Source: Epiperipatus broadwayi
Taxonomy: Eukaryota > Onychophora > Udeonychophora > Euonychophora > Peripatidae
NCBI GenBank assembly: GCA_028023455.1
Contig: JAQFVV010012498.1
Coordinates: 1,614,001-1,678,000 of the forward strand
DNA length: 64,000 bases
Reading direction: 5' to 3'
Of the stretch, positions 36,840-49,600 are shown in pieces. Every line of letters starts with the position of its first letter. The first letter of the stretch is position 1. A model generated the notes under the pieces. The model was not told the origin of the DNA and searched no databases. It saw only the letters and a program-made list of their open reading frames with translations. The translations under genes were made by a program, and so were the position numbers.

Positions 36840-39600
36840 AATTAAATGCAGATAATTCAGGTTCCCCAACAAGTTCTCATTATGATGAAGAAGTCAAGGA
36901 TTTATATATACACAAAATGTTTTTACTCACACCATAACATTTTATAATGATCATGGAAGATTTTATTGGTAGAATTGGAAAATAATTAAAGAATAAAAGT
37001 GCTGTAGATAAATTTGGCTATGGAAACAGAAATGAGAGAGGACACAGACTTGTATTTTTTTAAAAAAATTATATACTATGATTTTTTCTTTGAAAAAAAT
37101 GCTAAATGGAAATGGATTATCAAATGAAGATACACCAGAATTAGATTATATTTTTATTAATAGAAAATATGTATTTTAAAATTGTAATGTTTTAATAGAT
37201 TAAACACAGAAAGTTAGCATTGATTAGTGATATGTAAGGTACAGCATGATAATGTAAAACTAGAGAGACAAAATTATTAAAAATGACAATATTAATAGTT
37301 GCTATTTTTAATCTTCAGAAACATTCCAATGAATTTAAATTAGAACTTGCAAATCATTTAAAAATATTAACAAACTGTGAAGATGGTTTAAACTTGACAA
37401 AATCAATAAGGAGACAAATGATACTTTATTAACAACTGCAATAAATTTATCTGGTCCAAAAAAAAAATGCAAACAAAGCAATTCACTAATAAATTTTCAA
37501 CTAGACAAGTCAATGTATGAAGAAAAGAATGAATATAAAAATATTCAAAATGATCCATTAAAAGGAATTAAATATAATTCAAAAAGAAGTTAATAATCAT
37601 ATGAGAAAATATAATTGTGTTGGAAAAAAAAACTATAGAAAAGAATATGAAATAAAGTTTTTACAATTAGAAATCAATATCAAAGTCTCCATACAGTAGT
37701 GCCACCAAGTGGGATATTGGATGAGTAGACACTAGATAGGTATTTTATGCACAAATCTTCTTGCATCTATTGATTACTGGAGTTTGCACTTGGTGGCACT
37801 TCTGTATGGAGAGTTTCTTACTGTTATTAACACACTGTGTAAGCATATGGAATGGTGATAAGTTCACATGATATTTTAATGGTTTTATAAAACAATATGT
37901 TAGTATTGGAAAAAAAGTTATTTTAGCAATAAAAAGAAAAAATGGAAATATTAAAAAAAAGATGACATCATGAAATATGTAAAAAAGTTATATAAAAATT
38001 ATACAACAATAAAAAAAAAATCACTATAATTTCTACATCTTCTGAAATGCTGAGCATTTTCATTGAGTAAGCGAGTGATGCTGTTAAATCTATAAAGAAA
38101 GGAAAAACAAGAAATGATGGAATTATTATTAATATAGTAGAAAAAACAGGTGAAGAAATAGAAAAACTGATCGTAAAACTATATAACAAATATATAAATG
38201 ATAAAGATATATCAGATGATTGGAAGAATGTAATAATAATGTTAATTTTTAAGAAAGGTAATAAAAAGAGGATATTAGAAATTACAAATATATCATTCTT
38301 CTACCAGTTCTACACAAAAATCTTTACTAAATTAATTGCAATTCAACTCAGCAAACTTTGAATTTGGACCATCCCAAAGAACATGCTGAATTGTTTTTTA
38401 AAAAAGTTTTATCACAGTGTATCTGACATCAAAATATTGAGAAAAGTTATGGAAAAAATTTCCATTAAATATGAATTGCTGTTAAACTTCTGGATTTATA
38501 GACTATGAAAAGGCATTTGATTTTTTAAGCATTTCCACAATGATAAATGCTTCAAATCATTGAGATATAAAAATAGGATGTTTTCATATTTTTTATAGAT
38601 TTACTTAATAATTTTCACTTTACCACTCATTCTTGAAACATATTAATAAAGACCCACGAAAAGACAAATAACCTTTAAGATGAAATGCATCTTGGGGAAA
38701 GGGGCATTTATCTTTTTATATATCTTTATTTATTCTGAAGAATATTCATCAAAATGCAACAGCAGTGATTAGATTACATGATAATAATAATAAGGTTGAC
38801 ATTGATAAAAATATACTGCAAGGTGATTTCATATCTCTTAATCATTTTATACAAGTTTTGTAAGAAGTATTTTATGGATTAAAATGGGAAGTTAAGAGAA
38901 TAAAATTACATAAAGATTGTTTAAATTCATTTGATTTTGTAAATAATATGGTTATTTTTGCAAATAATACTTCATATCTTCAGGAAATATTGCAAGAATG
39001 TCAGATAGAAATGACAAACTAGGATTAGAAATAAATATTAAAAAGAATAATGTTAATGGATTTTCTCAGAAGAACATAAAGACTGATAATCATAAAGATG
39101 AAAATATAATGGATGAACTTAATAATTAATTTGGATAAAGTGTTTTTAGTAAAACTAACTTAATGGTAAAAAAATATGTCTGTGTTTACTAAGAAAGATT
39201 TTTAATAGATATGATTTACTAGTTATTTCTCATGGATTGGAAAGTTGCATGTTTAATGGAAGAGTGATAGAGAAAGTCCAGATCACACAATGAAGTATTA
39301 AAAAATGTATATTGAAAAAAAAAACAATAACAAAATAATGAAGAGCAAAGAGTTATCATTGACATTATTAAAAAAAATTAAAAGACTTAAATGAATATGG
39401 TAAAAGATAATAAAGGAACAATTGAAATCTTAAACTAGATCGAAGAAATTTTAAAAGACCTAGAATAAGTCCATAAATGGCATGGATAGATGAAATAAGA
39501 AAGTTTTTTTGATATGTTATGGAAAATATAATCTATAAATTGGAGAAACTGGATCAAATTTGGAGAGACCTTCATCATTGAAGTAGAGTGGTAATGGTAA
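36840..39600 (+). pseudogene. Decayed RTE-like non-LTR retrotransposon (endonuclease + RT)
   Basis: Translated fragments in plus-strand frames follow the order of an RTE-type LINE. Endonuclease pieces: SGSPTSSHYDEEVKDLY (about 36860-36912), MEDFIGRIGK (about 36950) and KFGYGNRNERGHRL (about 37010-37050). RT pieces: DDWKNVIIMLIFKKGNKK (38215-38268), FYTKIFTKLIAIQLSKL (about 38307-38357), GFIDYEKAFD (about 38490-38521) and FDFVNNMVIFANN (about 38930-38970), where the catalytic F-A-D-D box is altered. The C-terminus includes RRNFKRPRI and AWIDEIRKF (about 39440-39510). Many stops and frameshifts show it is old and dead. A family M1 MITE is inserted at 37690-37880. It resembles the widespread animal elements often misannotated as craniofacial development protein 2. 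Confidence 0.8.
37690..37880. mobile_element. Foldback MITE, family M1, copy nested in the RTE-like LINE
   Basis: GTCTCCATACAGTAGTGCCACCAAGTG is mirrored by CACTTGGTGGCACTTCTGTATGGAGAG. It contains GATATTGGATGAGTAGACACTAGAT, shared with the copy at 25533-25866. The right side continues through a TAAGCATATGGAATGGTGATAAG segment that matches the M1 outer arm. The left outer arm is not clear, so this copy looks truncated or rearranged. Confidence 0.75.
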
Positions 39601-40139
39601 AAGTAATGATATCATTGTTTTTATAATATATTTAGTTTATAACTGGCTTCACTTTGTTTTCAGATAATCTGTAAAACTTTAAAGTTACAAATAATCTTCA
39701 CTAAAAATAAATATCCATAAGAAGTATGTATTTGTGGTTTGTTTGAAGAAAATTTACCTTATTTTCATGGAACTTTCACTTTACTATGATACCAGATTTT
39801 ATCATATAAAGCTGTAGATAAAAATTATTCAATGATTTTCCAATGAATATGTCTCATGAAAATTATCCACTTTACCAAAATGTAAAAATCTTGTGGAAAA
39901 AAAATGTATAAACTTTCTGTATCATTAAACCTTTGACTATGATTATATGTTTCTACAAATATGGTTTCATTCTGTAACTATACACAAAGTAATTCTAATT
40001 TAAATATTTTTGGGATAATGAAGAGAATGATTTAGTAAAGTTTTAGTTGTGATCTTGCATTATATAATTTCAGTTAACAAAGAATCCCTAACAATTGAAT
40101 ATGGAAAAGATATTTTACTAACAAATGTTATATTCCATC

Positions 40140-40244
40140 AAAACATTACATGATCACCATTTTATATGCTTCACAAGCTGCAACCCTGATTACAAAAGTT
40201 TGTGCTTGGTGTCACTACTGTATGAAGAGTTTGTCATTAGAGTA
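40140..40244. mobile_element. Foldback MITE, family M1, partial copy cut by a LINE
   Basis: ACATGATCACCATTTTATATGCTTC matches the M1 outer arm, and TTTGTGCTTGGTGTCACTACTGTATGAAGAGTTTG matches the M1 right terminus. The second LINE's reading frame begins immediately after, so the MITE is partial here. Confidence 0.55.
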
Positions 40245-42165
40245 AGGTTATTATTTAAAGAAAAGGGTAAGGATCATAGAAAGTTGAATAATTATAGACT
40301 GATAGCGGTAACATCAGTTTTATATAAAGTTTTCTCGTATATGGTGGCTAGTAAAGTTGTAAAATGGATGGAAGGGAATAATGTAGTGGGGGAAATGCAA
40401 GGAAGTTTTAGATTAGATAGGCATATAGGAGATAGTTTATTTATAGTTACACAACTTATGGATATGAGTAGGAATGCAGGTAAACAGTTATATATGAGTT
40501 TTATAGATATAGAGAAGGCATATGATAGAGTAAATAGAAATAGATTATGGATAAGTTTAGAAAATTTGAAAATGGATGAAGATTTAATAGATATTATTAA
40601 GAAATTATATGAAAATAATTATTATATATATCAATTAGAGACTATAGAATCAATTAAAATTAAAAATGGTGTGGGATTAAGGCAAGGATGCCCTATGTCA
40701 CCTATTTTGTTTGTGTTGTATTTGAGTAAAATGGAAAGAGCAATAGAAAGGTTAAGAAGAGGGATAGAGATACCATTAATAGGTAGTAAGGGAGTATATA
40801 TTTTGTCAGGTCTTTTTTTGTGGATAATATATTTTTGTGTGCAGAAAAAAGAGAAGATATGGAAGTTATGTTGAGGACATGTGCAAGGGTGGGTAAAGAG
40901 ATGGGGATTAAATTTAGTGAAGAAAAATCAAATATAATGATGGTTAATACTGGGAAAAGAGAAGATGTAGAATTTTTATTGGGAGATGATAAGTTAAGTG
41001 TGGTGAATAGATATAGTTATTTGGGAATTATTTTAAGTAATCAGAAAAATTATTTGGATGAATGGAAGAAAAAATTGATAAATGAAGCAAAGAAAAGAAA
41101 AAGATTGATAAAGAAATTAACAGTGTTTTCATATAATAAATATGGTGTAGCTAGATTTATATGGAAAGGAGTTGCAGTAGCAGGGTTAACATATGGTAAT
41201 GATGCATTATATATTAGTAAAAAGATATTAGATTACTTAGAAAAAGCTCAAAGGGAAGTAGGAAGACATGCATTGGATGCAGAAGTATGGACAGCAAGGG
41301 AGGCAATTCAAGGAGAAATGGGATGGTCAAGTTTTCATATGAGAGATGCAAAAAGTAAAATAAAAATGTCTGGTAGATTGCAGTTTATGGATAATAAAAG
41401 AATAGCTAAAATAGTATTTAATTGGGTTATGAGTAAAGGGCAGATAACAAGATGGGTGAGAAAGGTAATGCGGTATGCAAAAGATTTGGATAAAGAATTT
41501 ATATCAGTATATTTATACAAAAGATGGGATGGATTGTGTTAAGAGGATTATTGAGTGTTATAGTAGTAAGAAATGGGATAAAAGAATAAATTTATTAATA
41601 AAGAATAGGGAGTTAGAGAGATGGAGAAATAGTATGAAGAGTAAAAAGAGTTTAAATATATATAGAAATAAACAGAATATTAGGTGTGAGTTAATATATA
41701 ATAGTAGTAAGGAAAGTAGTTTATTGTTTAAGGCTCGAACAGGATCTTTAGTTACAAAAGAATATACATGTAAATGGAAAAATATGGGTGATTTATTTTG
41801 TAAATTATGTAAGGAAGGAATAGAAAATATTAGGCATTTGTTAATTGAATGTAAATGTTTGAAAACAGAAATGGTACATATAATGAAGTTGTGGAAAAAT
41901 AAATATGAAAAGAGTGATTATACAGAAAGTGAATTATTGGTTTTTATGCTGGGTTTGGGAAAAGATAAGGGGGATTTAGATATAAAGGTTATAGAATTGA
42001 CAAAGATTATGTTGTGGAAATGGGATAGAGCAGATTATGGGTAAATTTAGAGTGGGGAATGTAAAATAAAGTGGCTAACAGGTTTATCTGGGCATAATTG
42101 CTGAGATATTCTTGACTTCGTTAAGGAGAAGCCATAATACATCACATCACATCACATCACATATT
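40245..42165 (+). pseudogene. Second non-LTR retrotransposon, 5'-truncated, RT + CCHC, pentanucleotide tail
   Basis: Frames at 40245-40815, about 40820-41525 and about 41525-42044 form one RT protein broken by two frameshifts. RT motifs: LNNYRLIAVTSVLYKVFS, QGSFRLDRHIGDSLF, SFIDIEKAYDRVNR (motif A), GVGLRQGCPMSPILFVLYL (motif B). The motif C box reads F-V-D-N (about 40817-40828) where catalysis needs x-x-D-D. SYLGIILS and a connector follow, then a C-terminal cysteine motif FCKLCKEGIENIRHLLIEC and stop at 42042-42044. A short 3' UTR ends in a CATCA/CACAT pentanucleotide run (about 42139-42163). No endonuclease domain is present, so the copy is 5'-truncated, as is usual for LINEs. The clade (CR1/L2/Jockey-like) is uncertain. 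It starts inside an M1 MITE. Confidence 0.85.
42136..42164. repeat. Pentanucleotide tail (ATCAC)n of the LINE
   Basis: About five units of CATCA/ATCAC directly after the LINE 3' UTR, the kind of short-repeat 3' end that some non-LTR clades use instead of poly-A. Confidence 0.85.
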
Positions 42166-44651
42166 GCTACATGTTATATTCTATTTAGGAAATTCCCTAT
42201 CCTGCATGAACATAGAAACTTTTTTAAAAGGTAATCTAAAAGTAAGCATATTACAAAATCTTTCTCGACTATGATACAGTGGATTGTTGATTTAAGCAGT
42301 AGAAATAAATGTAATAGCAAAAAAGTGAAATAGTAATAATAAAGTATTTTAATTTTTTACTTGATGGAAACTTTTAAGACTTGAATGAGGATAGCCTTGT
42401 AGCTAAAAGAATGCCAAAATTTAAGATTGATATATTTGTTCTTAGTAAAACTTTTCATACAGATACAATAAGAGTAATTGAGAAAATAAAAACTTGCAAT
42501 TTTTTTTAGTAGGACAAATCATTAAATAAAAAAAGGCTGCATAATGTTATTTTATCCTTTTGGAATTCTTAAATATACCAAAAAATAGCAATGATTTTTA
42601 TAATTTATTTATGTATAAGTTAACACATTATATTAAAGGCTGCCTGCACAAAAATAATTCTCTACAAGGTCATTGTCGTACATATTATTTTGGAAGCACC
42701 ATTTTTTAAAAGCATCATTCTGTTTAAAGTATTGTCATTTATATCCGATGATTCCCCAAACATTATAAAGTTATTTTGTATTGAATGCTAAATTTGTTAT
42801 ATTTTTATGTTAACTAAAGAAACTGTCATTTATGTTAAAAGAAAAAAATCATAAACATTATTGATTAAAAAAAAAAGAGTCAAGTAGGCTTCAAGTTACT
42901 ATTCAATTCTAAATATTTTTTATATGTGCATTAATTTACACTATCTGTTTGTTTTTGATATTTTTTCAATTTAAATTTTTACATAGATGTAGACAATATA
43001 TCTTCAATTTACATAAATTGGGCTCTACCAAATACATCCAAACGGAAAAGTTTGTAGCACAAATAAATTTCTGTTTGTACAGGTATAACTCCCTAAACAC
43101 CCAGTGTGATTTAATGCAGTAGTAGACTGGCAGATTTCAGAGTTATACATCCATGGATCACTACTTTCTCAAATGTTATATGATTTCCTAAACGACAAGC
43201 TATTTGATTCCTTACTACTTACTCCCAAAATCAAATCCAGTAATGTAAGACAAAAATAATATTATTTAAAATCAGGCTTACACTACATACTGCAGGATAA
43301 ATTTAACATTTATATAGTTATATATTAACACTTCTTTAATTATTTAAATATCATTGATTACTTATTGTAAGGTAATATTTAATCAAAAATAAAATGATTA
43401 TTTTAACTTTACACTACTGAATTGTTGCTGTAGGTTTTATTTATTTAAAAAGTATTTAAATTGTAGCATATTTTAAAATATCTTTATGTTTTACATTAAA
43501 TATTAAAGTTCTAGATATATATGCATTGATTTTAATTACCAAATTGAGATTTTAACAACATGATACCTGGATAATAAAGCTTTTCAAGTAGAAATCCATA
43601 AAATTCTGGCCAAAGGGTTTTAATTGTTTTTCAGCTAATATATGTTAATAAAGTTTATTTATAGCCTCTAACATTAGCTGCTCTAACTATTAGTTTAATG
43701 ATACTTAATCATTATATATTATGTTTGTTTAGATATTTTATAAATTTTATATATTTTGTCAATATTGTAACTATTTTAATATGCTATGTGTATGTGCATG
43801 TCTATAATAAAAAATACATAAGTATTCTTTTACCTTTTGTGAAATCTATATCTTTGCAAAATGATAATTTATGTCAATAAATATATCTAATATATAGATT
43901 ATATACTAATCTTTTTTTAATCCATTATAAATTTCATTAGCCATTCTTGTTGCTTTTATCTTGTTGACTTTAATTTTTAAACCTCTTATGCAAATGTTAA
44001 CTCTTTTTTAACAATAGATATTTCAACTTGTGAAATCTTATTTTCAAAATTTGGATAAAAGTTATTACAATTAAATACAAATATTTCATATTTAAGTTAT
44101 AAGTTTTATTGATGCTAATATGATGTTTATATTATTTTCATGGTTCAATTAATAATATGCTAACCTGCCATGATTTAGATTTCAAAACTGTATTTTAGCT
44201 GGAAAAGGTTTATAACTGGAAAGCAAACACAGAATTCTTTTCAAATAGCTAAGTTATTATTATATTGATTTGAAATTTAGTATTAATTTCTAAATATATA
44301 AATAAATAACTAGTTAATTTTAGTTTTAAAAAAAAGTACAAAAAATCACATCAATTTCCTCTCTCTACAGTTTTGATCACTTATGAAATTGGTATGACAG
44401 AGGCCTTTATTTTGCAATGACTATTAATTAACTATTGTTTCATACTTCATTCTAAACATCTTATATTATAAATGATGAAAAGTGTTTATTAAAGTTTGCA
44501 ATGTAGTTATAAATATTGAAATGGAAGAATAAATTATGCTAATAGGGTAGGGTGCCATACATCCCAGTACATTGGGGCATATTCCAGTTTCTAAAATTAT
44601 GTATAGGTATTACAAATTGTAATATATTATTTCTAAAATATTCAACTTATA
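42166..44651. other. AT-rich intron; one possible SINE fragment at 43105-43165
   Basis: No gene found. GTGTGATTTAATGCAGTAGTAG with a GAGTTATACATCC-like B box at about 43105-43165 weakly resembles the tRNA-derived fragments at 22203 and 31120. The rest is unassigned. Confidence 0.35.
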
Positions 44652-44864
44652 AAGTAATATTTACTAAGGCTGTAACCTTAGGAATAAGCGTCTGAAAAAT
44701 TCGAAGGTAGGGACCTCTACAGGTCTTAGCCACAAGCTTATGCTTGGAAGAAAAGACCCTCTTTTCTTCCAAGCATAAGCTTGTGGCTAAGACCTGTAGA
44801 GGTCCCTACCTTCGAATTTTTCAGACGCTTATTCCTAAGGTTACAGCCTTAGTAAATATTACTT
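44652..44864. repeat. Perfect 105-bp palindrome with 3-nt loop
   Basis: 44652-44756 and 44760-44864 are exact reverse complements, separated only by CCC (44757-44759). Paired coordinates sum to 89516 along the full length. Pairing degrades immediately outside. The arm is less AT-rich than the surroundings (for example GGTAGGGACCTCTACAGGTC). No ORF, tRNA-like box or known family was recognised. It could be a very young foldback element, a long hairpin RNA locus, or a palindromic artefact of assembly. Confidence 0.95.
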
Positions 44865-47380
44865 AATATAATAATGTGCATTTAATATAAAAAAAATTAT
44901 AATTACAACTTATAAAGATAAATGATTGTTAATTTTGAACTAATTTTAAAAATAAAAGTTCCTTTACAGTATTTAAGTTTATATAGTGTTAATTGTATCT
45001 TATTATTAAAATTATCAAAGTTAGTATTGAAATTATATATAAAAGTTTTTTTTATTGACCTGCATCACAGTTAAATTTTTTCCCTTTTTCTTTCCCACTA
45101 TAATCAAAATGTCCTCGTCGCAGTTAAAACATTTACGGCAGACCTATTCTAAGGGCATCAATCGTTGATTATAATTGTCTATATTGCCTAATTCTCACTA
45201 TTTGCTTTAGAGCATAGAACTTAATAACAATTTCATAAAATATCATATATGTTAACCAAACCTTCAACATTTTAATTGTTTTTCTAAATCAGAAAAAGTA
45301 ATTTTTTTTATAGTTTTCTCAGTATTTTGACAGTCCTATGCTCTATCATTTATTATTTTAGTTTCATTAGTTGAATAGAAAATCAACAAAAAGAGAAAAT
45401 AAACTAAACAATTTCTATAAAGATTGTAATCTATTTTATGGCATGTAACATATGAAAAAATGAAAACATATACATTTGTAATTATGTAAGATTTTTTTTT
45501 TAATTAAAAAAATTTTGACATTTTTATTTAGTGAAAGGATTTATATATATATGGCAAAAAGATATATTTATTAATAATTGAAAATTTACATATGGAAATT
45601 GATACAGAAGATAAAAATGAGAATTATTACCTTGGGTTTTTTTTGTTTAGGTAATAGACCTTTAAATAGATATTTCTAGCTGAAAATGTTGATGCACTTG
45701 ACATTAGTTGAAAAAATCATTTATTGGCTTATCCTGAAAGATACGTTTACTATATTTATTAATATATTTACGAATGCTGATTGTTTTATATAATACTTTG
45801 TTAAGCATGCAGATATTAGGCTAAATATATATTTCATTTAATTATTTTTGAGACTATTAACTATTTGACCATTTATTTATTTCTATTTAGTATTGACTCA
45901 ACAAAGAATCTGCATATGCTCATATTCATATTGTTCCATAAATCGTGTTTATATATATAATTCAATGTCTGTATTTCTTCAAAGCAATATACATATTGAA
46001 ATAATTTAATATTTATAAATACAGTAATCAGATATATTTAAAAAATTTTATCCACTTAGAAGCACTTTCGACTATCCTCGTGGTAATTGTCAACTAACAC
46101 TTTGAAAGGCTAATGTAAAAACATTGATCAAAAATGGATATTAAAATCTAATGTTTTAGTCTTCCAATGGTTATTCTTTCAGAATTACAAAATTTTTCAA
46201 AAATTTTTCTTCTGATGTTTTTTTTTATTTTTGCAAAAAATATTTCTTTCATCAATATCTATTTAATTTTTTTTAACTCAAGTTTTATTTATATGATTTC
46301 TGTTTTTTTTTTTATTTAGCTGTAATTTATTACAATTAATATAGCAGGGCCTGTTTTTTTTAGAGATTTTGTAGTGTTTGCTTACCATTCAAAAGACCAA
46401 ACAGATATTTTTTGAAATTAAAAATCTTCAGACCCATTACCTTTTGAATTTATACTCTCTCACTGCATTACGCAAATAGGACATAGTCTTTATCACATTT
46501 TCGTCATTATAAAAAATGTTCTACTTGATGTTTCAAATCATATTTTTTTTTGTTAATTATTTCTTGTATTGTGTTCATCTTCTGTCTTTTTTTTTTTTTT
46601 TTTTATAAAAATCAGTGCATCTGTCTAATTTTTTAAAAATATCACTTGATATTATTTATTCTTTTTTAACATCATTCAGTTTTACTTGCCATTATTTTCA
46701 GCATTTCTATCTTTCCAACCAACATGAAAAAATAAACATTATTGATGTAAGATGTATTTATGCTTTCATACAAAAGAAAAAAAATATTTATTTTTTAATG
46801 ATCATTTGTGTTATAAATAAAAATAACACTTGTATTATTCTGAGTTTGAATTTATAAAACATTGACCTTATTAAATTGTTAACACTATTATTTCCATTTT
46901 TCAAGATTGCTGAAGATTTTCTTTTTCCTTATTTTAAAGTTTTGCTGTAATTATTAAATTTTATATTAAACTAAAATAATTTTAATCATGGTATAAGCAG
47001 TACACAGAAATAAATATTTTCCTACAACAATTTTTTATTTCACTTTTTATTTAGTTTTTTTTTATTTTCCACTTCCCATGTGGTTTAGAAACATTGAATA
47101 GCAGACTGTGGATCTCAAAGACCATGGATCATGGTTCTAGCTCTGTAATTTTCACTGCTCATAGCTCTTATGAACTCCTAAGCAATATACTATTCAATTA
47201 TTTTTTATTTTACATTAAATATCATATTTATATATTAAAAAGCATGTGCAATTGCACAACATTTCTTACAAGAAAAATATTAATATCATTAAATATAATC
47301 TTAATGAATTAAGATTATATTTAAAGCCTCTAATATTTTCTTTGTATAAAAAGTTTTGTTGTAATTGTATATAATTTGGT
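44865..47380. other. AT-rich intron; SINE-like fragment at 47073-47150
   Basis: No gene found. At 47073-47150 (plus) TGTGGTTTAGAAACATTGAATAG is followed by ATGGTTCTAGCTC, resembling tRNA A and B boxes. 45090-45180 is less AT-rich (CCTCGTCGCAGTTAAAACATTTACGG) and unassigned. Confidence 0.4.
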
Positions 47381-47381
47381 T

Positions 47382-48350
47382 AAGATATTTACTAGTGCAG
47401 ATTCAAACTGTAATTCTAAACATATTGTAACCCATCACTATACATTTGCTATACTGTCATATTAAACCAATATTGTTTTTGTTAAATATGAGGAAAATTG
47501 ATCCAACCCACATGATAAAGACTTTAAAAAGATAAAAACAGCAGTCTTATCTTTATGTCTAAATGCAATTATATAGGCTAGGCATAAATATCTTAGATAA
47601 GAGAGCATAAATATTTTATATTGTTCACTTTACTTCCATTTTCATTATTATGCATATTAACATTCATGAAATTTTAACATTTACATGTTAATTTTAAAAG
47701 ATGTTAAAATTAATATAACTGACTAAGATATTTAATAGTGCAGTTTTAAACTATAATTCTAAATAAATGGCAACCAACGTACTATCATATTGACCCTTTT
47801 TGTTGAATATAAGAAAACTCTTGAACCAAGACAATAGGCCAATCATAAGTATCTTGGATTGAGAGTGTAAATATTTTATATTATTCACTTTACTTCCTTT
47901 TTTTTTATTATGCACATTATCACTCCCGAAATTTTAACATTTATTGCATGTTAATATTAAGAGATGTCAGAATTAATGTAATTGACTAAGATATTTACTA
48001 GTACAATTTCACACTATAATTCTAAACAGACAGTAATCAGCCACTACACATTTTGTAGTCATATAAATCCAATATTGTTTTTGTTGAATATGAGGAAACT
48101 CTATCCAAGCAACATGTTAATTTTATTAATTCTAACATTTCTTAATATTAACAAGTAATAAATATTAATTTTTTTATGTGTTATTACACATAATAAATGG
48201 GCACTCTTATCTTTTCAAAGTCTTTATTATATGGCTTGAATCTGGAGTTTCCTCATATTCAATAAAAACTTTGGTTTAATACGACAATACAGTGTATGTG
48301 CAGCAGTTGATTACCATTTGTTTAGAATTGCATATAGTTTATTATATTTC
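47382..48350. repeat. Repeat of direct and inverted ~150-bp units
   Basis: A unit containing TAAGATATTTACTAGTGCAG...TAATTCTAAACA...ATTAAACCAATATTG...AATATGAGGAAA occurs directly at about 47382, 47725 and 47987. It occurs inverted at about 48200-48345, where GTTTCCTCATATTCAATAAAAAC...GTTTAGAATTGC appears on the plus strand. The 47397-47540 and 48200-48345 pair makes an overall inverted repeat enclosing tandem copies. Non-coding. It could be a complex MITE or a rearranged satellite fragment. Confidence 0.7.
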
Positions 48351-49600
48351 TGTGTTAGAATTTATATATATAAAGTAAAGTGTCGGGTTGTTTTCATGCA
48401 AATAATTAGAGATATCTTTAGCAGAGTTGTCATGACATTATCAATAAATATCAATAGTTCTAAGTAAAAGCTAATACTCAATAATAATTTTTTTCTCTTG
48501 AGTTAAACCCAAGTAAGAAGATTTGATTATAAAGGAAAGATTGATTATAAAGTCTATATGTTTGCTTCACAAGATAAGAAACAAATTATATAATTATATT
48601 CTTGTTATTGTAATTATGATAATAAACCAAATACCATTTTATTTATTGCAGTTAATTTTTTTTAGTGATCATGATTATATTTCCAGATTCATAATCTATT
48701 TTTTAATTCAACTCTCTTTTATTTAGTTAAAGAATAATCTAGTAAAAAACTTTCTTTGTACTTAAAGTATAATCTATTTACTATGGGTAACAATTAAAAT
48801 CATTTTTGTAGACGTATATTTGAACTTTCCTAAGCTATTATACTTTATCTCTATATTGAACATAAAATGTGGATAATTAAAATAATAATAGATATGTAAT
48901 TATCTTTAACTAATTACATGTATATTATAAAGATTAAATGTACACATACAAAAAGGAAATTAAAAAATTAGGCTTGCTTAATAATAATCAAATTTTTTTT
49001 TATTAATAATAACTAGTATTAATATCATCATATTAACGTTTAAATAAATAAATTCGCCAAAAAATATTTACTCTTCTTTCGTTAATTAAAAGACTAGGTT
49101 AAAACATTACCATCATATTTTCAGATTATCATATTATCAAATGAGTTTTATTTCCTACATAATATGATTAAATTTTAAAAATAACATACAGTATTGTTTT
49201 TGCTGGGAGGGGGGGAGGGCAGTGAGAATAATAAAATATAAGTTCACTCCTCCATGCAATCTAAAAGAGAAAAAAAAAATTAAAAAAAAACAACAACAAA
49301 AATATTCACAACTCAGAAAATTATTATACTGCCAAATTCTATTTAGATTTTCTAGATAAGAATTTGAGTGCTTAAGTACATATTACACCACTCTTTATTT
49401 TTTAAACACGTTTAATAGAATAGTGAGCAAGCCACACAGTTCTAAGAGTACAAATGATTACAGTGGTATTAAAGGGATAAAAGAATGTAATATTTTTCTT
49501 GAGCAATTTATTTCAGATTTATTATACACTTGTGAAATACTGAAAAATGTAAGGATTAAAAATACGAATATGTTGAAAGATGTGCATTATATCTGGATGC
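48351..49600. other. AT-rich intron, nothing recognised
   Basis: Contains a short G run (about 49206-49218) and homopolymers. No supported gene or repeat family. Confidence 0.4.

Noticed and set aside
39640-39990. Possible decayed C2H2 zinc-finger repeats downstream of the RTE-like LINE
   Set aside because: Scattered Cys and His residues do not keep the C-x2-C...H-x3-H spacing in any frame.
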